Of a stretch of 64,000 nucleotides of DNA, positions 27,395-36,764 are shown one piece after another (the stretch's first letter is position 1; each line of letters begins with the position of its first letter). The notes beneath the pieces were generated by a model. The model was given only the letters and a program-made list of their open reading frames with translations, did no database searches and was not told where the DNA came from. A program made the position numbers and the translations under genes. Where the stretch lies: contig CAVRYN010000002.1 in assembly GCA_963725505.1 (NCBI GenBank), forward strand, positions 186,001-250,000. Reading direction: 5' to 3'. The DNA is from Udaeobacter sp963725505 (GTDB taxonomy: Bacteria; Verrucomicrobiota; Verrucomicrobiia; Chthoniobacterales; UBA10450).

Positions 27395-28792
27395 ATGAAC
27401 GCTGGCGAAAACCTCACAGCCAAAACGCGAGGCCTGCGTGGCTGGCTGGATCGGCGTTATCAACTCACGCCGTTGTTCGAGTTCCTCGGTCACAAGCAGG
27501 TCCCGTTGGGCTCGCACTGGATGGGGTGGTACTACCTGGGCGGTATCACGATGTTCTTTTTCGTTGTCCAGGTTGTTACCGGCGTGTTGCTGCTGATGTA
27601 TTACCAACCGGGTGAAGCGACCGCGTACGAGAGCATTCGCTTTTTGACGACCAAAGTCCCGTTCGGCTGGTTGATCCGCTCGATCCACAGTTGGAGCGCG
27701 CACCTGATGATCATCTCGCTCGTGCTCCACATGTTCAGCACGATGATGTTGAAGGCGTACCGGCCGCCGCGCGAAGTGACCTGGGTGTCCGGCTACCTGT
27801 TGTTTCTGCTGACGATGGGATTCGGGTTCTCAGGCTATCTGCTCCCTTGGAACAAGCTCGCCTATTTCGCGACAACGGTCGGGACGAACATCGTGAAGTC
27901 GGTGCCGTTGTTGGGAGATTGGCTCTTGCAGGTGCTGCGCGGTGGCCAGGATGTCACCATCAACACGCTCTATCGATTCTTTGCAGCGCATGTCGTGATT
28001 TTGCCATTGGCGTTCGTCGGGTTAATCGGGCTGCATTTGCTTTTGATTCAGCGTCAGGGAATGGCGCCGCCGCTCGGTGAAAAAGTTGCCCCGCGCGGCA
28101 TGAAATTTTTTCCCAGCTTCGCGATGCGCGACGCGTTGCTGTGGCTGGCGTGTTTGATGGTGCTGGCGGCGCTGGCGGTTTTTCTCCCATACGGACCGGG
28201 CATCCCGGGAATGGATTGGGAACTGGGCGAAAAAGCAGATCCGCTCGCGCCGGCGTATCCGGGAATAAAACCGGAATGGTATTTCCTATGGGAGTATCAA
28301 TTGCTGAAAGAATTTCCGCCGCACCTGTTCGGTCTGGAAGGCCCGCAAGTTTGTTTGTTGTTGATTGCGCTTTTGTTCGGGATTTGGGCCGTCATTCCGT
28401 GGCTCGACCGGCGCGCTTATCATGATAAACCGTCGCCGGCTTTCAGCGATCTCGGCTGGGCGGCACTTTTGTTCCTGACTTACCTGACACTCATGGGCTG
28501 GGACATTGGAGCCGCCGGAGCGAGTGATGAATCGGCCGCGCTACACAATAGCGCACGGATTTGCGCATCGTGGACATTGGCTGCGGGCGCGGTGGTGATT
28601 GTTGTTCGCTATTGGCGATTCGAGCATCGCTGGTTCATCCTCACGGGCGCTGCGCTGCTGCATGTGGGCTTGCACGGTCTGGCGGGTGTTTCTTATTTGC
28701 TGGCCGGGCTGATCGCAGTCGTCGTGGCGGCTGTTGCGATCGCAATTCTGTTCATTGCCGGTTCGCGGGCGGATGTGGGGGACGCAACGTGA
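27395..28792 (+). CDS. Cytochrome b subunit of a bc-type complex
   Basis: A 465-residue membrane protein. The N-terminal part is the four-helix dihaem cytochrome b core: HSWSAHLMIISLVLHMF and FAAHVVILPLAFVGLIGLHLLL carry the four haem-ligand histidines. A quinol-site motif PEWYFLWEYQLLK lies near residue 290, as in the fused b/subunit IV form. Extra helices follow to the C-terminus. It oxidises quinol and passes electrons to the Rieske protein upstream. Its stop overlaps the GTG start of the nonaheme cytochrome, which thus probably replaces cytochrome c1 as electron acceptor (inference, supported by the same arrangement in other multihaem bc complexes). Confidence 0.85.
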   Translation: MNAGENLTAKTRGLRGWLDRRYQLTPLFEFLGHKQVPLGSHWMGWYYLGGITMFFFVVQVVTGVLLLMYYQPGEATAYESIRFLTTKVPFGWLIRSIHSWSAHLMIISLVLHMFSTMMLKAYRPPREVTWVSGYLLFLLTMGFGFSGYLLPWNKLAYFATTVGTNIVKSVPLLGDWLLQVLRGGQDVTINTLYRFFAAHVVILPLAFVGLIGLHLLLIQRQGMAPPLGEKVAPRGMKFFPSFAMRDALLWLACLMVLAALAVFLPYGPGIPGMDWELGEKADPLAPAYPGIKPEWYFLWEYQLLKEFPPHLFGLEGPQVCLLLIALLFGIWAVIPWLDRRAYHDKPSPAFSDLGWAALLFLTYLTLMGWDIGAAGASDESAALHNSARICASWTLAAGAVVIVVRYWRFEHRWFILTGAALLHVGLHGLAGVSYLLAGLIAVVVAAVAIAILFIAGSRADVGDAT

Positions 28793-30333
28793 GAGCAGTC
28801 GCGATCATTGTTGCGCTCTTTTTAATTCCTGCTGCCGGCTTTGCAGCAGACCAAAACTCCGCCGGAGCAACTTCGAAACTGGCCGCGATGCTTGCGGCCA
28901 AAGACGAGCACGGCAAACCGATTATCACGCCCGGAGGAACGAGCCTATTTCGATGGTCTCAATGATAATCTCGACGGCCTTCTCAATCAGGCTCGTGCAA
29001 AAGGAGATGGATCACGCGTCCGGAACATTTAGCAACGTCTTGCTCTCGCTTGCAATTGCGTCCGCAAAAAATGGAATTGCTCTTGCAGAACAATTGCATT
29101 CTCTGCCACAGCGATTCTGAAACTCAATCAGCGGAGAACCTCTTTTCTGTTGCGACCGGCTCGCGCCAAGCCGGCGGCGCACATGAATCTGAAGGAAGTC
29201 GTCGAGGACGTTCATTTTCGCCGGGCCTCTCCTGTGCCGGTTGTCACGGCGGCGATCCCACGGCCGATTTCGGTCACGATTTCGTCAAGGAGTGGCCAGA
29301 GAAAGATCGCCAAAAAAATCGAGCGTGGGTCGTTCAATTTTGTGCCCGTTGCCATTCCGATCCGGCCAAGATGCATGACTTCAATCCGTCGCTGCCGACC
29401 GATCAATTGGCAAAGTTCAAGGATAGCCCGCATGGGCGGACATTGCTCGAGAAACACGACGACCGCGCGCCATCGTGCGTGAGTTGCCATGGCGTTCACG
29501 GCATTCGCGCGGCCAAAGATCCGCAGTCGAAGGTCTACGCGCAGCGCGTGCCGGAAACGTGCGGCGCGTGCCACGCCGATCCGAAAATCATGGCGGGCTT
29601 CACACGCGCAGACGGGTCACCGCTTCCGACGACACAACTTGCGGAATATCGCACGAGCGTGCATGGCCACGCGCTGCTCGACCGTGGCGATCTGGGCGCG
29701 CCCGCGTGCAACACCTGCCACGGCAACCACGCTGCCAGTCCGCCCGGCGTCGCGCAGGTGAGCCGAAGTTGCAGTCTTTGCCACTCGGCCAATGCGAGTT
29801 TGTTCGACGGCAGCAAACACAAACACGCGTTCGATCAACATAACTGGCCCGAATGCGGCCAGTGCCATAGTAATCACGCCATCGCCAAGACACATGATTC
29901 GATGCTGGCGACCGGGCCGGGTCAGTTATGCGGCGATTGCCACCGGCAGTATGCCAAAGATAATCCCGACTGCATCAAGACTGCTGACTATTTTCACGAC
30001 ACGATCACTAAGATGGATCAGGCGCGAACAAGATTTATAGCGGCCTCGGAAAAAATCGCTGCCAGAGGTCTCGACGTGGAGCCGATCAGCAATGAGTTAA
30101 CCGAGCTCACAGATACGTTGAAAAAGTCGCGGACGTACGTGCATTCGTTCAGCCAAAATACTTTTCAGCAAGTGGCCGCACCCGGGGAACAGGCAGTTCA
30201 GCAAACAGACGCGCTCGTTAACAAAGCCCGCGAAGAGTACAAATACCGTCAGATCGGTCTGGCTGTGAGCATCGGTTTGATCGGGCTTTTGATGCTGGCC
30301 GTCTATTTGAAGCTCAGGCAGCTCGAAAAATAG
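28789..30333 (+). CDS. Membrane-anchored nonaheme cytochrome c (two frameshifts near the 5' end)
   Basis: GTG 28789 overlaps the cytochrome b stop (GTGA). A signal peptide (AVAIIVALFLIPAAGFA) is followed by frame changes near 28930 and 29025 before the main part. Haem sites in order: CILCH, CAGCH, CARCH, CVSCH, CGACH, CNTCH, CSLCH, CGQCH and CGDCH, nine in all. After the haems come an alpha-helical stretch (residues with TKMDQARTRF and a Gln-rich run) and a C-terminal membrane helix (AVSIGLIGLLMLAVYL). It is the probable c-type partner of the Rieske/cytochrome b complex. Both frameshifts lie before the first haem, and flanking text is coherent, so errors are plausible. Confidence 0.75.
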
Positions 30334-30400
30334 TACGTTTCCGACATTTTCGCTTTTGTCGATCTCCCGCGTTTGGCACGATCCTGACAGAGAGGTTCAT

Positions 30401-30535
30401 ATGATGGACACGGGCGAGCCAGAAAACGGGAAGCGATTTGTTCCCAGCGGGGCGATTTTCTTTTTTGCGCTTCTAATTCTGTTTTACGCCGCGCTTTGGC
30501 TGGTCATTTACTGGATCATGATTGCGCGAGCATGA
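30401..30535 (+). CDS. ba3-type oxidase subunit IIa-like single-helix protein
   Basis: A 44-residue ORF: MMDTGEPENGKRFVPSG, then one hydrophobic helix (AIFFFALLILFYAALWLVIYW) and IMIARA. GAGAGG lies a few bases before ATG 30401 and the stop overlaps the ATG of subunit II (ATGA). In Thermus-type ba3 oxidases a small one-helix subunit IIa precedes subunit II and supplies a helix otherwise part of that subunit, so position and topology both fit. No sequence motif proves it. Confidence 0.7.
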   Translation: MMDTGEPENGKRFVPSGAIFFFALLILFYAALWLVIYWIMIARA

Positions 30536-31314
30536 GCATGCTGAGCGTCACGCGACTGGAAAAGCGAATCATTTGGATCTCGCTGGCATTCGCGATGGTG
30601 CTGTTAGGACTCTCGGCGTTGGCGATCAATCTTTTTCACGTCGGTCTGCCCACTTGTCTCACCGACATCAAACCTTTCCAGAAAGGCGAATTGATCACTC
30701 ATTCGCCGACGCATTACGAGCTGCATTACGTCGCGCGCATGTGGAAATTCGAGCCAGAGGACGTCACCGTCCCAGCAGGATCGACAGTGGACATCTACCT
30801 GAGCGCGGCGGATGTGACGCATGGTCTCATTTTGCTGGGCACGAATCTCAATCTCATGGCCGTGCCGGGTGTCGTAAATTATGCGCGAATTAAATTTGAT
30901 AAGCCGCATGTTTATCAACTGCTGTGCCACGAATTCTGCGGTACCGGCCACGACCGCATGGCTGCCAAATTGAGCGTGGTGGACACGGCGACCTTTACCG
31001 CGAAACCAAACGCGCCGCCTGCGGCCGAGCCGACGCATCCGGGTTACAAACTGCTCGATGCAAACCTGTGTCTGGCATGCCATTCGACCGATGGCCAGCC
31101 CGGCATCGGCCCAACGTTCAAGGGAGTTTATCAGCGAACGGAAAAGCTGAAGGACGGATCGACTGTGACAGTCGATGACGCGTTCATTCGCGAAAAAATC
31201 CTTCATCCCGAAGCGAAAATCGTCGCCGGAACGTACGAGCAGGAAATGCCTAAAACGGATCTCACCGACGAGGAGATCGACCAAATCATCGATTATCTCA
31301 AAACGCTGAAATGA
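30532..31314 (+). CDS. Cytochrome c oxidase subunit II with fused cytochrome c domain (ba3 type)
   Basis: A 260-residue protein. One N-terminal helix (residues about 10-32), then a cupredoxin with the CuA site CHEFCGTGHDRM near residue 135, preceded by the upstream His in DVTHGLILLG. After a Pro-rich linker comes a monohaem domain with CLACHSTDGQPGIGPTF and Met in EQEMPKTDLTDEEI. Fusion of CuA and c-type haem lets the enzyme take electrons from periplasmic cytochromes. ATG 30532 is preferred because it overlaps the upstream stop. Normal members of this branch lack or have the fused haem; here it is complete. Confidence 0.85.
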   Translation: MSMLSVTRLEKRIIWISLAFAMVLLGLSALAINLFHVGLPTCLTDIKPFQKGELITHSPTHYELHYVARMWKFEPEDVTVPAGSTVDIYLSAADVTHGLILLGTNLNLMAVPGVVNYARIKFDKPHVYQLLCHEFCGTGHDRMAAKLSVVDTATFTAKPNAPPAAEPTHPGYKLLDANLCLACHSTDGQPGIGPTFKGVYQRTEKLKDGSTVTVDDAFIREKILHPEAKIVAGTYEQEMPKTDLTDEEIDQIIDYLKTLK

Positions 31315-31337
31315 CGCCGAACTCACAACCAAATAGC

Positions 31338-31427
31338 ACTGTCATGTTGAGCGAAGCGAAACATCTCTGGCTATTCTTCAGATCCACAAAATGATCAGAG
31401 ATTCTTCGCTCCGCTCAGAATGACAGT
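31338..31427. repeat. Long palindromic repeat, ACTGTCA...TGACAGT
   Basis: The element opens ACTGTCATGTTGAGCGAAGC and closes with CGCTCAGAATGACAGT. The arms are imperfect inverted repeats of about 30 bases around a short centre. A related copy lies at 37912-38031. Elements with TGTCATTCTGAGCGAAGCGAAG arms are a common dispersed type in soil Bacteria. It reaches to 11 bases before the likely ATG of subunit I. Confidence 0.65.
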
Positions 31428-31437
31428 TTGCGATGAT

Positions 31438-33142
31438 ATGAATGCTAGCCAACCGAAGATCCACATCGAATCGGGACTCCGAAAAATGATCCTGATCGAG
31501 ATCATTTTCCCGATGGTGCTGTTGATCCTGGGAATTTATCACGGGCTGATGCAGGTGCTTTACCGCGCTGGAATGATTCATCGTTCGAGTTTTCTCGGGC
31601 TGGAATATTTTCAGGGCCTCACACTGCACGGAGTCGTAAACGCGATCGTGTTCACGACTTTTTTCGCAGTTGCCTTCGGTTACGCCATCATCCGTTATTA
31701 TTTGGACCGCCCGCTCAACATGAAGGTGGCGTGGCTTTCGTTTGCACTGATGACCGTCGGGACGCTGCTCGCGGCGGCAGCCATTCTCTCGGGGAAAGCG
31801 ACGGTCCTCTACACATTTTATCCGCCGTTGCGGGCGCATCCCGCTTTTTACGTCGGGGTGGTGTTACTCGTGGTCGGCTCGTGGATTGCGTTCTTCAATT
31901 GGCTGCCGCCGTACTTTGCTTGGAAACGAGAACATCCCGGCGAAAAAGTGCCGCTCGCTGTGGTCGGAATTTTCGCGGCTTTCATCGTCTGGTTAATTGC
32001 AACGACGCCGGTCGCGATTGAAGTCATCTTCTTGCTCATCCCGTGGTCGATGGGCTGGGTCGCAACCGTGAACGTGCCGCTGGCACGCATGCTCTTCTGG
32101 TTCTTCGGGCATCCGCTCGTCTATTTCTGGCTTCTCCCGGCATACGTCATGTATTACACGATGTTGCCGAAGCTGGCTGGCGGGAAGCTCTTTTCCGATT
32201 TTGCCGGGCGACTCACATTTCTCTGGCTGGTGCTCTACTCCGCGCCGGTTGGCATTCATCATCAATTCACCGAGCCAGGAATCAGCAGCACGTGGAAGTT
32301 CGTGCACGCATTTTTTACAATGCTTGTGGCGGTCCCCAGTTTCGTCACGGCTTTCACCATCGCAGCGTCACTGGAACATGCCGGGCGACAGCGGGGTGGC
32401 CGCGGCCTGATGGGGTGGTGGACCAAACTTCCTTACTTGGACAAAGATCGCTGGCTGTTTCCATATCTGTTCGCCGGATTGGTCATCTTTATCTTTGGCG
32501 GAGTTACCGGCGTCATTAACGCGTCCTACAATCTCGATACTGTCGTCCACAACACTTCCTGGTTGCCCGCGCATTTTCACCAAACCATCGCTGGCCCGGT
32601 GTTTCTTTCCTTACATCGGCATGAGTTTGTTTCTGGTCGCGAAACTCACGGGCAAAAAGGTCAGGTTACCGACGTGGAATGTTTGGGTGCCATACATCTG
32701 GACGCTCGGCATCATGATTTTTTCCACCGGGCTGTTCATCGGCGGCGCAGGTGGCGAGCCGCGTCGCACGAACATGGGGATGAGTTACACCGATCCGCAA
32801 TCGCATCTGTACCACCCCGATTGGGTCTATGCCAAAATGCTTGGCAGCATCGGCGGAACAATCATGACGATCGCGGCGCTGATGTTTTTCATTGTTTTCT
32901 TTGCCACGCTTTTCAGCAAACCGGTAAAACAAGCCGCGCTGGAGCTGATTGTTTCCGAGCCGTATCACGACGAGCGCGTTCCTGCAGTACAAACTTTCAC
33001 GCCTTGGCTGGCTGGCGCTGCACTCCTGCTGGTGATCGCTTATGCGCCTCCGATTACGCAAACCATCCGTAGTAATTTCCCGGGCGCACCGCCGTATTCA
33101 CAAGACAATCCGCGGCCCATTAGCAGCGCAACAAATCGGTGA
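31438..33142 (+). CDS. Haem-copper oxidase subunit I, ba3 type (one frameshift)
   Basis: Twelve or more membrane helices. Ligand motifs: GLTLHGVVNAIVF (low-spin haem), HPLVYFWLLPAYVMYY (CuB His and Tyr, in the ba3-type HPxVYFWLLPA form), GIHHQFTEPG (two CuB His) and WLPAHFHQTIAGPVF (haem a3 and low-spin haem His). Just after this motif, near 32600, the frame changes and continues FPYIGMSLFLVAKLTG to the end. Two ATGs are in frame (31420 and 31438); the first lies in the palindromic repeat, so 31438 is taken. It reduces O2 to water and pumps protons; B-type oxidases have high oxygen affinity (known). Type B call rests on the HPLVYFW motif and small IIa. Confidence 0.8.
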
Positions 33143-33149
33143 CTCGGTT

Positions 33150-33851
33150 ATGATAAGGTTCTTGTTGTCGGCCGTCTTTGTCGCTTTTGTCTCGACGACT
33201 TCCTTCGCTGCGAGTGTGCAGGACGTTTCGCCGCAGCGTGGACGACAAGTTGCGCAGATCAACTGGACCGATGACGCCGGTCGCATTCGGCGATTATCAG
33301 AATTTGGCGGTTTCCCCGTTATTCTGTTGCCGATCTACACTCGGTGCCGGACCGCGTGTATCGCGAATGTTGACCAGTTGAAAAAGGCGCTCGCTGATTC
33401 GTCTGCCGATCCAAGACAATTTCGCGTGCTCTTGTTCTCATTCGACAGCGCAGAGACGCCATCCACGCTTACCAGATATCGCACGCGCGAAAATATCCCG
33501 CTGGCTTGGTCAGTCGGAACTGCCTCCCAAACGGATATAGACGCGCTGCTGGAATCGATCGGTTTTCAGTATGGCAAAGCCGGAACAGAATTCGCACATC
33601 CAAATCTTCTGATCTTTCTCGATTCGAACCTGCGCATCGCCAAATGGATTTACGGGACGGACTACTCAGGTCGGGATGTGGACGTCGCATTGAAAATCGC
33701 GTCAGGCGAGAGCGACTGGATCGGCCAGCATTCCGAATGGCTGTACGCGCTGTTGCTCTTTGCTGGCTCGCTTCTCTGTGTTGCTCTCGCTTATTACTTG
33801 GTGCAACTCAACGTGCTGAAGCGAGGAAGGGGCGAGGCCGCCGCGAATTAG
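33150..33851 (+). CDS. Sco/SenC-type copper chaperone
   Basis: A 233-residue protein with a signal peptide (residues 1-21), a thioredoxin-like domain with the copper-binding CRTAC in YTRCRTACIANVDQLKKAL and the partner His in FAHPNLLIFLD, and a C-terminal membrane helix (LYALLLFAGSLLCVALAYYLV). Sco proteins metallate or reduce the CuA site of subunit II, which is two genes upstream. ATG 33150 lies seven bases after the subunit I stop. Complete and intact. Confidence 0.85.
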   Translation: MIRFLLSAVFVAFVSTTSFAASVQDVSPQRGRQVAQINWTDDAGRIRRLSEFGGFPVILLPIYTRCRTACIANVDQLKKALADSSADPRQFRVLLFSFDSAETPSTLTRYRTRENIPLAWSVGTASQTDIDALLESIGFQYGKAGTEFAHPNLLIFLDSNLRIAKWIYGTDYSGRDVDVALKIASGESDWIGQHSEWLYALLLFAGSLLCVALAYYLVQLNVLKRGRGEAAAN

Positions 33852-33956
33852 TCAGTGCCTTTTCAGTCGAAGCGCAGCCAGAGACGCAGTCATTTTCGCG
33901 CAAAACGCGGTAAGTTTCACAAGGCTTGCATTGCCACTGCAATACCACCTCCTATA

Positions 33957-35648
33957 ATGGCAGCCGTGATAACAAGACGATCTTTTCTGAAATACGGTGC
34001 AGGTGCCAGCGCTGCTTTGGCCGTGCCTTGGACGGCCCGACAAGCGTTTGCGACCAGACCCCCGCCTGCGCGCAGGTTAACCAAGTTTAGCCAACCGCTA
34101 CCAGTGCCCAGTGCTGGAATCGTGGTAGCGACACCAAGCGGAATGAATCAGTACGCGTTCACGCAGAGAGAGATTGCACGACAACTGCATCCCCAGCTAC
34201 CGCCGACGCCGTTCTGGGCGTACGACGATGGTTCGGGACTTGGCGGGCAAGCAGGTTCGTTCGGGATGGCCGTCGTCGCGCAAAGCGGCACTCCACTCGA
34301 TATCAGCTACACCAGTGCCCTTCCGGAATTTTACCCCAATTGGATTCCGGTCGATACACGATTGACTCCGCTCGGCAATCATGTGCGCATGATGACGCAT
34401 CTGCACGGCGCTTTCGTGGCTGGTGATAGCGACGGCAACCCCGCGATCACGCCCTATGGATTCGGACCTGGCGACACACAAAGCGTTGGCTATCCAAACG
34501 AACAGCCAGCAACGCTTTTGTGGTTCCACGATCATGCGCTAGGCGCGACGCGCCTCAACGTTTTTGCGGGTCTCGCCGCTGCCTATATTGTTCGCGACGA
34601 GTACGACACCGGGTTCGAACCAAACCCGATCGGCATTCCGGGCGGAGCGTACGAAATTCCGCTCGTGATCCAGGACCGCCAATTCAGCACAGATGGCAAA
34701 TTCTTTTACCCAACGAGCGACATCGAAGGCGTGACGTGGGTCGGCGAGTATTTCGGCGACGTGATGCTGGTCAACGGCAAGGTCTGGCCATATCTCAACG
34801 TGGAACCGCGCATGTACCGTTTCCGGATCTTGAATGGCTGCAACGCGCGAATCATGAACCTCGACCTCAGCGGTTTAGACCTCTGGCAGATCGGAGCAGA
34901 AGGTGGCCTGTGGGATATTCCAGTCCTAACCAGACGTTTAGTACTGGCTCCCGCCGAGCGAGCCGATGTCCTTGTTGATTTCAGAAGGTTTGCCGGCGCA
35001 AGGCTCTGGATGGTGAATCAAAGCCCGCCGAGTCCAATCTCGACTCCAGCGCCGCAATTGCGGGACGTGATGGAGTTCCATGTCGGAGGAACGGTTACGC
35101 ATCCGGGCCCAAGCGTCATTCCATCGAGTTTGCCCGGGCGAGCAGCCAACCTGGGCAGTCCAGTCAACACACGTTACATTACGCTAAACGAGATCGATCC
35201 CGAGGAGGCGGAATGGTTTCTGAATCTGAACGCGGTGCATTTCGAGGAACCGATAACAGAGATGCCGGCGGTTGGTACAATTGAGGACTGGGTTTACATC
35301 AACATGACCGGAGACACGCACCCAATGCACAGCCACCTTGTCACGTTCCAAGTTGTTGGACGTACACCGTTTGACGCGGAGGCGTATGAGGAGGCTTACG
35401 GTGGTCCCAACGGCGTGCCGGGTGGGATCGATCCAACTCCGTTTGCGACGGGACCGATGCAGCCGCCTGATCCAACCGAGCGCGGTTTCAAGGACACGGT
35501 TAAAGCAAATCCCGGAGAGTTCACCACGATCCGGGCCCAGTATGATCTGCCGACGGGCGTTAGCGCGCCGCAGACCTACGTTTATCATTGCCACATCGTC
35601 GAACACGAGGATAACGACATGATGCGGCCATTCACCGTCGTTCCTTAA
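33957..35648 (+). CDS. Tat-exported multicopper oxidase (CotA / bilirubin-oxidase-like)
   Basis: A 563-residue protein. ATG 33957 gives a Tat signal (ITRRSFLKYGAGASAALAVP). Copper motifs are all visible: MMTHLHGA, LLWFHDHALG, HPMHSHLVTF, and at the C-terminus YVYHCHIVEHEDNDMMRP, which contains type-1 His-Cys-His and the axial Met. Three cupredoxin domains of the CotA / phenoxazinone-synthase branch. Such enzymes oxidise phenols, bilirubin, Cu(I), Fe(II) or Mn(II); the natural substrate cannot be inferred. Position immediately after Sco and the oxidase suggests a copper-dependent oxidation at the envelope. Copper supply may link it to the P-type ATPase at 12971. Confidence 0.85.
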   Translation: MAAVITRRSFLKYGAGASAALAVPWTARQAFATRPPPARRLTKFSQPLPVPSAGIVVATPSGMNQYAFTQREIARQLHPQLPPTPFWAYDDGSGLGGQAGSFGMAVVAQSGTPLDISYTSALPEFYPNWIPVDTRLTPLGNHVRMMTHLHGAFVAGDSDGNPAITPYGFGPGDTQSVGYPNEQPATLLWFHDHALGATRLNVFAGLAAAYIVRDEYDTGFEPNPIGIPGGAYEIPLVIQDRQFSTDGKFFYPTSDIEGVTWVGEYFGDVMLVNGKVWPYLNVEPRMYRFRILNGCNARIMNLDLSGLDLWQIGAEGGLWDIPVLTRRLVLAPAERADVLVDFRRFAGARLWMVNQSPPSPISTPAPQLRDVMEFHVGGTVTHPGPSVIPSSLPGRAANLGSPVNTRYITLNEIDPEEAEWFLNLNAVHFEEPITEMPAVGTIEDWVYINMTGDTHPMHSHLVTFQVVGRTPFDAEAYEEAYGGPNGVPGGIDPTPFATGPMQPPDPTERGFKDTVKANPGEFTTIRAQYDLPTGVSAPQTYVYHCHIVEHEDNDMMRPFTVVP

Positions 35649-35792
35649 GCCAGTCCACGCGGCAAAATTCGAGGTTAGTCACGATAAATTTCGGTTGAAG
35701 CGCGTCCGCAAAAAAAGCTGGCCTCGCGCAGCGGGGACTTGGAATTTTGGCAGGATGCGCGGTAATCTCGTTCGCAACAAAGAAAGCGACGG

Positions 35793-36731
35793 ATGGATCT
35801 GACCACAAACTATCTCGGACTCTCGCTGCGTTCTCCTCTGGTTCCATCAGCTTCGCCGCTTTCGGAGAAGATCGACAACGTCCGTCAGATGGAACAAGCG
35901 GGCGCCGCCGCGGTGGTTCTTTATTCGCTGTTTGAAGAGGAAATTGATGCCGTGGCGCCTGAATGCCGCGTCGGTCCGACGGCCTATCTTGAGCACATCG
36001 CGCAAGCCAAGCGCTCGGTTGGAATTCCAATTATCGCCAGCCTGAATTGCACCACGCTTGGCGGCTGGCTTAGCTATGCGCGACGAATCACCGAGGCAGG
36101 CGCCGATGCGTTGGAACTAAACATCTACAAAATACCCACACGAACCGAAGTCACGGGCAGCACCATCGAAGACGTTTACATCGACACCGTTCGCAGCGTT
36201 CGGGCTGCGACCAAGATCCCGCTCGCGGTCAAACTCAGCCCGTACTTCAGCAGCTTCGCAAACATGGCCGCCAGTCTGGACGCGCTCAATGTGGATGGCC
36301 TCGTGTTGTTCAATCGATTCTATCAGCCCGACATCGATCTGGAGAAAATGGAAGTCGCGCCGAACCTGACGTTAAGCACGCCGGCCGATATGCGACTGCC
36401 GTTACATTGGATCGGAATTCTTTTTGGAAAGGTCCGAGCGAGTCTTGCTGCCACCACTGGTATTTATCAGGCGCAGGACGTGATCAAACTGGTGATGGCC
36501 GGCGCAGATGTGACCATGTTGTGCAGCGCTCTGATGCGTTACGGGATCACGCACATCCAGCGAATCGAAATGGACCTTGTCGCCTGGCTGGGTCAGCATC
36601 ACCACAATTCGCTACGCGAACTCAAGGGCATCATGAGTCAGCAAAATTGTCCGGATCCGAGCGCGTTCGAGCGCGCGCAGTACGTCCGGGGCCTTTCCAG
36701 TTACACGTCGTTGTTCCCAATGCGGCGCTGA
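35793..36731 (+). CDS. Dihydroorotate dehydrogenase-like flavoprotein, copy 3
   Basis: A 312-residue paralogue of the genes at 6600 and 7715: LRSPLVPSASPLSEKIDN, IPIIASLNCTTLGGWLSYA, IPLAVKLSPYF, VMAGADVTMLCSALMR and SQQNCPDP at the end. It lacks the insert of about 20 residues that copies 1 and 2 carry near residue 60, so it is more compact and perhaps ancestral. It is more divergent than the tandem pair. It stands downstream of the multicopper oxidase and not near nifJ. An FMN-dependent redox role is inferred from the fold only. Confidence 0.85.
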   Translation: MDLTTNYLGLSLRSPLVPSASPLSEKIDNVRQMEQAGAAAVVLYSLFEEEIDAVAPECRVGPTAYLEHIAQAKRSVGIPIIASLNCTTLGGWLSYARRITEAGADALELNIYKIPTRTEVTGSTIEDVYIDTVRSVRAATKIPLAVKLSPYFSSFANMAASLDALNVDGLVLFNRFYQPDIDLEKMEVAPNLTLSTPADMRLPLHWIGILFGKVRASLAATTGIYQAQDVIKLVMAGADVTMLCSALMRYGITHIQRIEMDLVAWLGQHHHNSLRELKGIMSQQNCPDPSAFERAQYVRGLSSYTSLFPMRR

Positions 36732-36764
36732 GACGATTTTCTCGAGACTTTCGCCTTTCCCTTT

